NCBI RefSeq assembly: GCF_016545825.1
Contig: NC_052614.1
Location: 18,928,559-18,992,558, forward strand
Direction: 5' to 3'
From: Eucalyptus grandis
Lineage: Eukaryota; Streptophyta; Magnoliopsida; Myrtales; Myrtaceae
Length of the DNA stretch: 64,000 nucleotides
Shown here: positions 21,781 through 33,639 of the stretch, piece by piece
Position numbering within the stretch: the first letter of the stretch is position 1
Layout: the number at the start of each line of letters is the position of its first letter
Translations under genes and position numbers: made by a program
Notes under the pieces: generated by a model
Told to the model about the DNA's origin: nothing
What the model saw: only the letters and a program-made list of their open reading frames with translations
Databases searched by the model: none

Positions 21781-23002
21781 AACAACATAGAAAAGATAAC
21801 AAACCGGCAAGCCATGCTCCTTGTGCGAACAAGAGATTCGGTTGGTCCCCGAGGATTATTTTTAATAAAAGTTCGGGGAATGCATATATTTGTTCTATCC
21901 ACAGTCTGATTAGTATTTATTTCTTGAAAGAGATTCGTCTGGGAAAGTAACTCTCAAAATAAATCTCTTCCATAACAATTTTCTCAAACTAGATTTCTCC
22001 ATGCTACATCATGCTTAAAGATTATTTAGTCACTACCCTTCACCCAAGTCACTCTTTTATCTATCTCCTTAAATTAATAATTTTAACATTTTACATTGAT
22101 TTTATTCTTTCGGTGCTGCATTAATCTCGGCCAACAGTTCTCCGTAATCGAAAAAATATTCAGTAATCGAATAATTATTCGGTGATACTTTTTCCTTTTT
22201 ATGTCATCTTTTGTCGGACTTTTTGTCTCATGCTGACATTCTCGGCCAACGGGTTCTTCATCGAAATATGATTTTTCGCAGCCCAATAGAGGAGTATTCA
22301 AACATTAGCTTATTTAGCATTAGAAGATGTGATTTGAAAGACTGAAGCTATTAAATGAAGAGAGATTGCATTAAACACTAGATCAACGTGTGATTACTTT
22401 GGCACCTAGGGTATTATAGCTATATAGTTTGCTTATTTTTTCTACTCTGAAAACCAGCTTAGCTCATAAAACCTCCTGAGGTAAGAGCAGATACTCACTT
22501 CTTTACTCATAACTACGAACATTCTTCTCTAGCCTTGTAAGCTTCTTCAGAATCCGAAATGATAAGCGGCCATGAAAAAAGCTCAACAGCTTAGTACGTA
22601 AGTGACTAACCCCACCTCATTATTCTAGAATCAAAAGCTTACAAGTAAATGCATTAAAATTAAACATTATATCACCTGATCATGTGTTTTGAGAAGGAAC
22701 CCCAGTATGCTCGCTATCCGCCCAAAAGAAAAAAAAAAAGAAAAAAAAAAAAAAAAACGCCAACTCAATAAGTCATACAATACACAAATTCAGAAGCAAT
22801 CTGGAGTTGAAAGTTTCAACACATGGAAAAAAAACCCTTGACGCTTGAAGTCTAAATTGTACGATCACAATTACATGTCCTACGACAAGGTCCAAACAGA
22901 TTCCTTTAATTAGAGATGTACAGAATTTATGAAATGCATAGCCCCAATTTAGGGTTATGATTATATGGATAATTAGTAGTATCAATTATAAACAAGAGTT
23001 AT
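21781..23002. repeat. Flank repeat unit 3, body
   Basis: Non-coding; marker CTCAACAGCTTAGTACGTAA at 22582, a poly-A-rich stretch at 22729-22757, and marker TCCTACGACAAGGTCCAAAC at about 22877. No gene seen. Confidence 0.6.
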
Positions 23003-23113
23003 CCCTAGGTATTGACGCTTGGTCCGAGGTGCACCGCGCACTGTACGAGCCATGGGTTGGCGATTAGCGTAAGCGAAAGTCAAGCTCAGCGGATCTTGGG
23101 TCACCAAAAAAAA
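23003..23113 (+). mobile_element. Short retroposed insert with 18-bp target duplication
   Basis: 111-bp insert ending in an A-run (23106-23113) and flanked by identical 18-bp copies of ATTATAAACAAGAGTTAT (22985-23002 and 23114-23131). Long duplication plus A-tail is the signature of LINE-mediated retroposition. The insert (GACGCTTGGTCCGAGGTGCA start region) is GC-rich, unlike its surroundings, and I do not recognise its source. It may be a truncated SINE or small-RNA copy. Confidence 0.75.
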
Positions 23114-23131
23114 ATTATAAACAAGAGTTAT

Positions 23132-24094
23132 ACCAAGTGCCAACACCGATCAAACGCTCAACATCCCGATCCTAGTTCTTACATTGTTGTGCCAAGAAAC
23201 TCCACCCGAGCCTTGTTGTCACTAGATAAAATATTGTCAGCTTTGATAATGGTTCGCTTAAGTCTTCATGGCTTTTACTCGAATCATGTTGACATGAGTT
23301 GTGTGATACTTATCTAATGGTGTACCGCATAAACACATGTAGTGTCGAATTAGATAAATATTTGACACCTAATACCAATACAAACAATTTGAATTCCTAA
23401 AGTCCCCCCTATTCTCATTCATTTCCATAATATTGTTAAAAGAGGTGGAAATTAAAAAAAAAAAATTGTGGAAAAGGCAATCCTAGAAAATGCGTTGGCG
23501 ATCACTTACGTCCATCTATAGGTCTTGAGCTATAAGTCCAACCATTGAAGCTTCTCCTCAAGATCCAAATAAGTTATTAATGAAATGGCATCAATATAAC
23601 AAAACTTATGCCACAAATTTCTAAAATATTTTGGTCCCTACGACTCAAATATTTCTTGGATGGCCCTGACATCGTCTCCACCTGGTTTATTCCTACAAGT
23701 GTACTTTTCGAATTCGTTCACATGCATTTTGCAGTCCACTTTAACTCGAACTAATGACTTTGAGACCTTTGAATGAATCTACAATGTCGTTGAACCCACA
23801 TGTTCTGTGGCACGGCAATGATCTACCTAGCCTAACAACAACAACGGGATGAAGTATGTAAATGGAAATTAGAGATTTCCTATTAAAGAATATTTTTAGA
23901 GATATTATTAGATATTAAGGATATTATTTATTCTTTCATTATTTTCTAAGACAATCAATTTCCTTGTTGGATTAGATTATTTCATTTCCTAGGCACATTG
24001 TTTAGGTATAAATACCATTATCTAATAAAGTGTAAAGGGAAGCCAATTGAGTAGAGATGTAGTTATTACTAATCCTCTTTTCCTCTCTCTTCTA
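23132..24094. repeat. Flank repeat unit 3, distal part
   Basis: Non-coding; paralogous to 17060-17470 and 44800-45200 (ACAATGTCGTTGAACCCAC-type and CATCGTCTCCACCTGGTTTA). Ends in a divergent AT-rich stretch (23880-24090) not seen in the other units. Confidence 0.6.
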
Positions 24095-24640
24095 AATCTT
24101 AGAATATTCCCAAAACGGTACAAGACTCTTCATGCTATTCGAATCGCCGTGAGGCGTGCCTGAAAGAACAGTCATTGCACGCATAATTTCCGCAGCATCT
24201 TGGGGAACCCAACGAGCAAATACTCACATGCAACAACGTGCAACTTTCACATGCTCCTGGTGCTTTTGATCGAAGCTCGAGATCCAGCATCTTGGGGAAC
24301 CCAACGAGCAAATACTCACATGCAACAACGTGCAACTTTCACATGCTTCTGGTGCTTTTTATCGAAGCTCGAGATCCAGCATATTGGGGAACCCAACGAG
24401 CAAATACTCACATGCAACAACGTGCAACTTTCACATGCTCCTGGTGCTTTTGATCGAAGCTCGAGATCCAGCGCGACTTGACTTGACTTGCCTCTTTACA
24501 TTGATGAACGAAAATAGAAGAGAACTAAGGAACAATACTCGCATGCTCCTGCCGTGATCTCAGCAGTACATGCGGACGGTGCTTTCATTGAGATCTGAGA
24601 TCTGGCACTGTCTTGACTTGGCTGGCCTTTTCTATTACTA
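24095..24640. repeat. Flank repeat unit 4, promoter-like block with internal expansion
   Basis: Fourth copy of the TNL upstream block, starting inside it (CAAGACTCTTCATGCTATTC, GAATCGCCGTGAGG). Its middle is expanded into three 92-bp tandem copies (24193-24468). Confidence 0.65.
24193..24468. repeat. 92-bp tandem repeat, three copies
   Basis: Copies start at 24193, 24285 and 24377 with CAGCATCTTGGGGAACCCAA (third: CAGCATATTGG) and are nearly identical. 92 is not a multiple of three, so the open frames through the array shift at each copy and are not coding. Confidence 0.93.
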
Positions 24641-24650
24641 AAAATAATAG

Positions 24651-24895
24651 AAAAGAAAGCTAACCAGCAAATGCTCCCACGCTTCTCGTGCTAACCAGAG
24701 ATTCCCTTTCTCCTAGAAAAAAAGGCTAACTAGCAAATGCTCCTCGCGCTAACAAGAGATTCCCTTTGTCCTAGAAAAGAAAGCTAATGCTCCCATGCTC
24801 CTTGTGCTCACAAGAGATTCCCTTTGTCCTAGAAAAGAAAGCTAATGCTCCCATGCTCCTTGTGCTCACAAGAGATTCCCTCTGTCCTCGAGGAT
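24651..24895. repeat. About 60-bp tandem repeat, four copies
   Basis: Four copies of a unit around AAGAGATTCCCTTTGTCCTA preceded by GCTCCCATGCTCCTTGTGCT; the last two copies (from about 24778 and 24837) are almost identical with a 59-bp period, the first two longer and more divergent. Confidence 0.88.
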
Positions 24896-26900
24896 TTTGT
24901 TGATGTCCTGGGGATGCATGAATTTGTTCTATGCACAGTCTAACTACTATTTATTCATCAAAAGTGATTCATCTAGGAAAGTAACTCTCAAAATAAATCT
25001 ATTTCAGAATGATTTTCTCCAACTAGATTTCTCCATGCCATGTCATGCCCAAAAATCATCCGGTCGTTACTCTACACCCGAGTCATTTTTATCTTTCTCC
25101 TTAAATCAACGGTTTTTAACATTTTATGTAAATTTTATTTTCGCCACTGCATTTATAAATTCTCGGCCAACGATTCTCCAAATTTGAATAATTATTCGAT
25201 GATACTTGTTTTCCTTTTTATGTCATCTATTGTCAGACTTTTCATTTCATTTTTGACATTCTCGGCCAACAGGTTCTTCACCAAAATATAGTATTTTTCG
25301 ACATGCAATAGAGGAGGATCCAAATGTTAGCTTGTTTGACATTAGAAGCTGTGATCTGAAAAACTGAAGCTATTAATTGAAGAGAGACTGCAATTTGCAT
25401 TAGCCCAACGTGTGATTATTTTGACACCTGTTTTATTAAATCTTCATAGTTTGCTTATTTCTGCTACTGAGCAGGCACTCACTTCTTTACTCAAAACTAC
25501 AAACACTCTTCACTTGCCTTGACAATAGGAGCCAAAAAATGGTCAACGGCTTAGTACGCAAGTGACTAACCACACCTCATTATTCTATGATCCAAAGCTT
25601 ATACATTAATAGCTTAAGATGGAACATTGTATCACATTATTAAAAGATTCGAAAGTTTCAAAAAAAAAAAAAAAACTGGAAACTCGAAGTCTCAATTGTG
25701 CGATCACAATCGCATGTCCTACGACAATGTCCAAACGAATTCCTTCAATTTGAGAAGAACGGAATGCATAAAATGCATAACCCCAATGATTGGATGGATA
25801 ATTAGTAGTATCAACTATAAACAAGAGTTGTACCCAATGCTAACACCGACCAGGCGCCCAACATCCTAATCCTAATTCTTATATTGTTGTTCTAGAGGAC
25901 TCCATCCGAGCCTTGCCGTCACTAGATAAAATATTGTCAGCTTTGATATTGGTTTGGTTACATCTCCGTGGCTTTTAACTCGTGTCATGTCGATTTGAGT
26001 TTGTGTGATACTTATCTTATAATGTATTGTCTAATCATAGCCAGTGTCGAATCAAATAAATATTTGAGACCTAATTTCACCACAAATATTTTGAATTTCT
26101 AATTTCCTCGCTATTTTTCATTCATCAGTTAAATTTGTCCTTGAAACAAATTAAAGTTCGAATACCACTTCATGATTTCTATAGAAGTCATTCTTGCCCC
26201 ACTTTACTCCGAGACCCGATGTTTAAACGCTCAACATTTTCTCTTGTAAAGAAAGGGGATTCGAGACAACAATTGATTGACAAAACCAATCAAATGTTGA
26301 GATTAATAGGAAAAATGTGATTGTTTCTATATTTCGCCAGCCACAAAAAAATTGGAAACAAATTGGACGAAGAAATAATAGTAAGTCGCCACTTGGAAGC
26401 ATCAATAGTAAAATGAAAATGGGAAGCGACTATGTAAAGAGAATTTCCATTAAGTCCAAATCTGAACAGAGTTGTCCAACAAACACATTATCCTCAATAT
26501 CTCCAGCTTCTTACTGTATTATTACCCACATTCATGCCAACAGTTGAGAGAAATGTTAACTAGTGGATATTGAAACACATTCCAGTGACTGTAAGTTTAG
26601 AGAGAAATGACATCACAACAGTGTCTTTTTGAAATGACATCACAACATCAACCTGGAGAAAAGCTAAGTCTATTGACAATATATAAGCTCCCTAAAAAGA
26701 GGTTTTTAGAACTGCCATCAGTCAAGATTAAGTCCAAAGGAAACAAGCTCTCCCTGCTAAAACAAAATTCAAATGTGAAATGAAATACAAAAAGCATTCA
26801 TTCGCCTTTACTTTTGAGAGCGAATGTTATCCCTGATGTTAGAAAACACTAGCACCAGCAAAATTTGTAAAGGGAAACAGAGTTTAGTAACAAGGCGCTT
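24896..26900. repeat. Flank repeat unit 4, body
   Basis: Non-coding; carries the GGTCAACGGCTTAGTACGCA marker at 25542 and the CTACGACAATGTCCAAAC marker at about 25720, like units 1-3. No gene seen. Confidence 0.6.
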
Positions 26901-27249
26901 ACTTCTGCGAAAATGAGTCTACATCTTGTTCTGATACCAATTCTATTGGTACAAGTTCTGGACCCTGATAATCCAAAAATATTCAATTACAAGGAAGGGG
27001 GAAGAGGAAAGATGAAAAGACCAAAATATGTTCCCACGCAGAAACAGTATTCAGTGTACCGTTTCAATCCAAAACAAGGTCTAGATCTGGTCCACCTGCA
27101 AAATATGCTATCAAATTTAAGACAGCTAAACGAGAGTTCTATGATATCTGTAGTCCCCACCTCAGAGGACAACGTGAAACCACACTCTTCAGCTTTTCTC
27201 TTTTGGTGAGAGAGAGGGAGGCTCGAGGGGAGAGAGGTCATTCATTCAA

Positions 27250-29755
27250 CTAAGAACATCTCCAAGCTCTCAAAGCAACCATATGAACCACAGTTTGCTT
27301 GTGGATTCGGTGGCAGCTTTCCTCAACAAGATCAAGGAGCTTTTCCAAATTTGTAGGCCACGAGTTCAAGATATCATTGCTCTCCTTTGCCGTCTGGAAA
27401 CAGACAACTCCCATCGGCAGGTCTATCTTTCCCACTAGGGACTTGGAAACAACCATTTTGGAGAGATGCTTCTCAGCTTCCTAAAATGGTCATTGAACTA
27501 ACAAGTCACGTTGATTGAATACCATACAGGCTTGTACAATTACTATTATGTAGTCTCTCTAACCAATGATAGTGTTGATTTAATAGATCGAGGTATGTGA
27601 ATGATTAAAGCTCTCTACAACAGTGGTAACAGAATCCCAAAAACAGAGTTCCTTTCGTTGAGTGATTCAGCTACATAGATTTTCCGAGCACATTAAGAAA
27701 GCTCTAATCACGAGATATACTTTTGTAACACTGGAAATGGTGAGTCATAGCAGAGCTCCTTGCACTCTTCTAAAGCACACCAGAATTTCAGGCACCATGG
27801 GACAAGAAATGGTTTCACAACGTCAAACATTGACACTAATAGCTACGATAAATTTTATGAGAAGTTGACTAAGCATAGTGTGTATGCATATATATTGGTC
27901 TGAAATATTCACAGAAAAAAACTACAAAGGACAACATTCTCTACCTCCAGACAAGCCTTGGCCTTCAAGGCACCAAAACCTCTTTTCCACTTTTTTGGAA
28001 CTTGTATCCAAGTCCAGCAACCATAACCCATAAGTATCAGGGGTAGAGAGACTACTAGGGTTAAATGAGTGGTCTAGGCAATCAGTCATAAAGATTGACA
28101 TTGATAAGAAAAATAAATAAATGTTCAACATAATCAACCTGGATGCTGAGTTATAAAAGCTGTGCAAGTTTCCGCAAGGTAATCCCCAACCCCAAGTAAT
28201 ACTTCAAAACGACAATAACACTCTGCAGAAAATAGTGTAAGTCGCATCTGATTGATGATCCAAAGAAAACAAGGGAAAGAAAACGACAAAGTTCTATATT
28301 TCAAGTTCGCTTACTCTCTGTCTAAGATCTTCTGCTGCCTTCTCAACAAGTGCACCTTCAAGCATTTATTTCTCATTCTCAAATTTATCTCTGAAAGTAC
28401 CCCAAAGAGCAGTTAATTGGATAACCTATATTGTGATCAATTGTTTCAGCTGCAACCTGCATTAAGATAACAAAGGCACGGCCAACCAAATTCTATGGCA
28501 GATTATCGACCTATCGCAATAAAATGTACAACCAAATACAAGAAACAATTCAAAGATGTACCTGAATTGGGAAATTTTTGAGACAGTTTTATCTTCTGAA
28601 GTGTCATTAAGAAGGCTTGACTGCAACCAATCATGTGGTGACCAAACTAAGTACCAGCAGATTTTTCTTAAAACCTGCGACTAATTAAACCATGGAATGA
28701 ACAGCTGTGCCTTGAAAACATCAGTGAAGACTTGACAAAGCCTTATACAAAAGAGCTTCTCTGGTATCCGCTGCTCTGGGTTTCCCCTTCACTGATGGAA
28801 TCTCATATATCGCCATATAGCAACGACAAATCTCAAGGTAACCCATGTAATGTGGATAATACTTACATCGTTAACCACATGAATGCAAGGTAAGATGTGT
28901 GTTCAAATCCATTATGTACATCTCTTACATCAGAGTTTGCGATAAAGATAGAAAGGAAAAAGAGAATGCAACAGATGAATAAAACCATGGCTTGAACAGT
29001 TGAACCACAACCTGAATACTAGGTAGTGCTTGATCAGCCAAAAAGTTTTAGTTATAAAAATAGTAGATACAACACTAGAATAAGTAAAGCACCAATTCAC
29101 CATATTATGGGTTTTGATTATATCTGTTTCAACTCCAGAAATGACCGAATATCAGCTGGTGCTTCTTCCATAATACTTTCCCCTTCTTTAGGCTTTTTCT
29201 TCTCTTTGGAAGGATCTGCATCAAACACTGGGGGGCTAATTTTCTGGATCTGTGCATGGACATAGTCCTGGCAATATAAGCTCAAAAGAACCTGCAAAAC
29301 CATTGATCACAAAACTGATCATAGTAAGAGAGCATAAACGGCTAAAAGCAATAGGAAAATCCCTTGTTCTGGGATAAAGGCAATTTTCTCCGTACTTGCC
29401 AATGCTCCAAAATTTTCCACAGCAATTCAAACCACTCATAATGCTGGACAAGGAAAAACCAATTACAAGATCAGTAGACCCAGAAGTCAATTTCTAGCTC
29501 CTGCAATTTCTTGTATTAAATCAGCAGCTTCTGCTTTAAGACCTAGTTCTTCCTTTAACTTTTGCAAGTTTCTTTGTCAACCGCACTCTCTCAATTTCGA
29601 CATATAGCAGCATAATGAAACTAGCTATAGAAACCATGAAACCAAAACAGATTGCTCATGAACATAAGCCACAATAGAGTTTGATTTCACATTTCACCTT
29701 CCTAGCAGCAACAGAGTTAAGTGTCACCATCAAATTAATTCATTACTTGATTATT
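27250..29755 (-). pseudogene. RPN5: RPN5 pseudogene 1 (26S proteasome lid subunit, PSMD12)
   Basis: Decayed multi-exon gene for a non-ATPase lid subunit (PCI-domain protein) of the 26S proteasome. Recognisable exons, read right to left: 29690-29755 (LNSVAARK); 29490-29620 (IERVRLTKKLAKVKEELG, EAADLIQEI); 29335-29430 (FGALASTEKIAFIPEQ); 29118-29290 ([26 protein letters not shown]); 28738-28842 ([18 protein letters not shown]); 28565-28680 ([16 protein letters not shown]); 28293-28440 (LTALWGTFRDKFENEK then a stop); 27250-27480 ([20 protein letters not shown] to the end). The N-terminal exons and the start of the winged-helix segment were not found. In-frame stops show it is dead. Family assignment rests on my recollection of plant RPN5. 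Confidence 0.85.
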
Positions 29756-29759
29756 TCTA

Positions 29760-31248
29760 GGGCACAATTATAACTTTCAGTGGTAGAAAGAAAATAGAGT
29801 AAAAAGAGGAATTAAAGGGGTCATAGCAAGGTGCAATACAAATACAATCACGAGGATCCCAGCCATTTGAAAAAACTTGCAAACGACATGAGCATTGGGC
29901 CTGAGTTCTAGCATCTCTAGGGATTGCCGAGAGCCAATACCCATATAGATATGCCAATGAGATTCATTTTTCAAATGGTCATACATGATGGCATATTACG
30001 ACTACACAAAACGACAGTATATGATCTAATCAGTACACATATGGGAGGCAATGGCTGCAGTATAAGTTCAGATAAATAAAACCCTTAAGGTAATGGTTGT
30101 TAAGATCGTTCCCAAATGATTGAAACTGGACCACACTATGGATCGATAATCATAAGACTCAGCACTGCTGATGATGGCAAAAGAAAAGAAGAAAACAAAA
30201 TGAAAGCAAAGCCAGATGATGGCATTGAAAAGAAGAAGAGAGGAGGGTGAAAGAAATAGACAAGTTGAAGAGCTGAAAAAAAGAAAAAATCCGTAGCAAG
30301 AAGCGATGGTTACAGTACAAAGGCGATGGCATTGTGCTGCGCTGCTGATTGTGGAGGCACAGCAGACCTTCCATATGCCCCAACCAAAGCTCTCATGAAA
30401 GTAGAGCTCACATCCAACTCAAGCAATGAAAGGTTAATTTTAATCCAGGTGAAAGCATATGGACTCTCTCAAGTCTGCATAGAAAGTATTTCAGCCTTGC
30501 CACAACCACCAATTAAATCTTCCATCAAATCTGATTCAGGATGAGGGCAACACCTCAATTTTTTTATAATGCCCTCACAGTTCAATCCCCAAAGTTAGCC
30601 CGATAAGCAGGTTCAGCCTTTAGATATTGTTTCAGACATACAATTGGTCATGCACGACGAGAAATGGGGCCTAATTTGATTTACTATGAGGTTGAGTCCT
30701 AATTAAATAGGCAAAGTATGTGGATTGGGATTAGGAATCCCATCCTATCTCTCCAATGACCTTACACCTAATCCAAACTGGGAATGATTGTCGATGTGAC
30801 CAACTTGCATCTTTTTAATTGCCTCCTATAGAGTTAGCAATCCTAATAACAATCGTGAAGGTAAAAATCTGGTACAGGTATAAAAAATAGGCACCAGTCA
30901 TAATGCTCTGACTAATCCAGAGGAACTTATCAGCATTCAGCATAGCATAACAATGAAATACACCCAATGGAGAGCAAAATTTCCCCCAGCTTATCACCAA
31001 AAAGCAGAGATAAAAAGGCAAATATCTGGACATCGGTTAATCTTGACAATCCGATTCCCTCATATCAAAGGAGTGTAAGATGCTTCCTTCGTTACAAGAA
31101 AGTTTGGGAGCAACTATATACAGGAAAAACAACTTAACAGGTATGAATATCCAAATATCAGTGTCATCAAATGATTTTGACTCAAGCACTTGATGAGGAA
31201 GGCAAAGAGTGCTTTGAGCTAGGAAGACAAAAATCCATGCCCCAAGAA
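29760..31248. repeat. Flank of RPN5 pseudogene 1, duplicated at 36000-37859
   Basis: No gene recognised. It aligns with the equivalent region of the second copy (for example GTGCTGCGCTGCTGATTGTGG against GTGCTTCTTTGCTGGTTGTG, and CATCAAATGATTTTGACTC). The strongest block is 30290-30545. The shared sequence ends at CCCCAAGAA (31248 here, 37859 there). Confidence 0.6.
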
Positions 31249-31689
31249 ATCAGTAGAAGACTGAACACAATAATCTTGGCTCCTGCTTGTTTCATATTCC
31301 TTTCGCCACCAGCAAACCTGACACATGCTGTGTTCATGCAAGGGAGAAAATCCACAAATGGAGAGGTACAACCCATACTTATTGTTCATCTTCAGTTGAT
31401 TAGTATTTTGAATCACTCGTCTGGCACCCAATCTCAATTTCTTTTCTCCCCGGTTTCTTTGTTGTGTGAAAGGCATAATAAGTAAGGCACCAAGGAAATA
31501 CCTATCCATCCAAACCAAAAAGAATTCATCCCTATACAAGAGAACTCAAATCCTAAAACAAATCTACTAACCAGAATAAAAACAGAGTGGAGCACCGATG
31601 ACTGACTTCACTAAACCCTGAAAAGATGATAAAACAAAATAAAACTACTTAACTTAAACAATATGCCTTAATCTCCATCATCACAGACT

Positions 31690-32180
31690 AAGGATCAGCT
31701 GCGCGACCTTGTCACCCACCTTCACTTCAAAGTCGACGTCCGAGTAATTGAACAGGATCACCCCAACCGGGCCTCTGTAGTCCGCATCGATCACGCCCAC
31801 GCCGACGTCGATCTAATGCTTCCACGCCAAACCAAGGTATCGAGACAATGTTTTGAGATGAGAAGTTGCACATTGGCTACTCGAGCACATGTTCCTTCGG
31901 GTATAGCGATGCTCAGATCGGTGGGGACGAGCGCTTTTCCTCCCGCCGGCACTTCTCGTCTCAGCCGCGCTGTTTTTAATCCGCAAACGGAGAAACCCAC
32001 GTTCAGAAACCATCGCGATTTCTCGACAGGGACCGAACTCGAAGCTCTAAGGAGGAAAGTAAAATTTGGGGTCACGTTTTTCACCTCCAAAGATCGTAGC
32101 ACGCGAAGAGAGGGGGGTCGCTCGCGAAGGCGAGACGGCCTCCCGGGAAAGCGGCTCCCTGGCAGATGCCATGACGCCAT
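31690..32180 (-). pseudogene. DUT: dUTPase pseudogene
   Basis: Relic of deoxyuridine triphosphatase, which hydrolyses dUTP to dUMP and pyrophosphate and keeps uracil out of DNA. The minus strand shows KALVPTDLSIAIPEGT (motif 1-2 region), then, past a short unrelated insert and a frameshift, AWKH-stop-[21 protein letters not shown] (motif 3, with the active-site Asp and Tyr) and [16 protein letters not shown] (motif 4). The glycine-rich C-terminal motif 5 is missing because the frame ends in stops near 31690. An N-terminal serine/arginine-rich leader to 32180 could be an organelle-targeting peptide. The absence of introns suggests a processed copy, but this is not proven. Confidence 0.85.
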
Positions 32181-32199
32181 TATTGGTAGGACGGAATAG

Positions 32200-33240
32200 C
32201 AAAAATAGGAAAAAACAAAATTTGAAAATGAGAGAATTGTATAAAAGAAGGGGAAGATGGGGTTTGAGGTTCAAAAAAGAAACAAAAAAAGGGAAAATGC
32301 ATTAGGGTTTTCAAATTGGTGCCGCTCTAATTTGTGGAAAATTGTCTATTAAAATCGATGGAGTCTTCTTCATCGAGCATGCAATCACCACCTAACCGTA
32401 ATGAACATCACAAACTTTTTCTTACAGTAATTTTTGTCCAATAAAATGTTTTGAATGCTTCATAGCAATTTTTTTTCCTCAGAATTTTAATTAGTTCCAA
32501 GTATGGGACGAAAATAGATCTTCAAATAATGGCCAAAATATTGATTTTTGCAATATCTCAAATTTTCTCCACACTTGAAATAAGGCGTTGATAATTATGC
32601 TACAACACTAATTAAGTTAACTAAAGGTAGTAAAACATGTTCCAGGCTGCTTTAAACTAAAAATCAAAATTTGAAGGAAAAAAACTTTTTACTTCTCATA
32701 AATAATTGATCGTGTGATCGTGTTAATGAGGACCTCAAGAATAACTTTTAAGTGTATTTTTTAATGATTTATGTAATTTCCAACACATTAATGGCATATA
32801 TAACAAGAAAAGTTACTATAGTGAAAATCACAAATTTTCTTTGACATGCTAAGTAAGTTCTATAATCACATTCTTTAATAAAATGATAAATACATTTATT
32901 TTGAGAAGAAAGTAAAATGGTGCTTTTTACTTACGGGGCACAACTATTTTCACAGCCAAAAGGTGTCGTGGCCACAGCTTTTCCTAGTTTTTTCAATTTC
33001 CTTGAAGAAAACAAGGGAGCTGAAAATCTAAAGAACAAGGTCCATCCTGTATAAGGTATTAACTTGAAGGAGAAAAAAAAAACATCCCTCAAAGAGATAA
33101 AAGGTGCAGTTATCTTATTGAAATGAAGTTCTCTAGAAACAGGATGCTCATTTTAAATGTGAAATGAAATGGAAAAGTAGCATTCATTGAGCCTTTACCA
33201 TGGAGAGCTAATGTTATTCACAATGTTAGAAAAACACAAG
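32200..33240. other. AT-rich intergenic sequence
   Basis: About 1 kb of AT-rich DNA between the dUTPase relic and the second RPN5 block. I see no gene, RNA or element boundary. Confidence 0.5.
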
Positions 33241-33639
33241 CACCGGCAACATTTGTAATGCGAAACAGAATTTAGTAACAACGCTTATTTCAGTCCAAAT
33301 GAGTACACATCTTGTGCTGATACCTGTTCCATTGGTACAAGTTTTGGACTTGAAAGCCCATAAATCTTCAATTAAAATGAAGGGGTAAAGAGGAAAGATG
33401 AAAAGACCAAACTACATTCCGATTTTGAAAGTGTATTCAGTATAATCCGAAACAAGGCCCAGATTTGGTCATCTTGCAAAATACGCAATCAAATTTAAGA
33501 CAGCCACTCGAGAGTTCACTGATAAATATCTCCTGTCCACACTTCAGACCACAATGTGAAATAGCACTCATTGGAGGGAGGGAGGGAGGGAGGCTCGAGG
33601 GGAGATATCATTCATTCATCTGAAAACACCTTCAAGCTC
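33240..33639. repeat. 3' flank of RPN5 pseudogene 2
   Basis: Paralogous to 26830-27249 (AGAAAAACACAAGCACCGGC and GAGGGAGGCTCGAGGGGAGA occur in both). Includes a short GGGA repeat at about 33574-33592. Confidence 0.6.

Noticed and set aside
24200..24557. Overlapping plus-strand frames with a repeated FTCSWCF-like motif
   Set aside because: They are translations of a 92-bp tandem repeat, a length not divisible by three; the peptides repeat in shifted frames only.
24193..24895. Possible CRISPR array
   Set aside because: Repeats are directly adjacent, 92 and about 60 bp long, with no spacers, and the genome is eukaryotic.
31816..32199. 127-codon plus-strand frame
   Set aside because: It is antisense to the dUTPase relic, whose motifs are clear on the minus strand.
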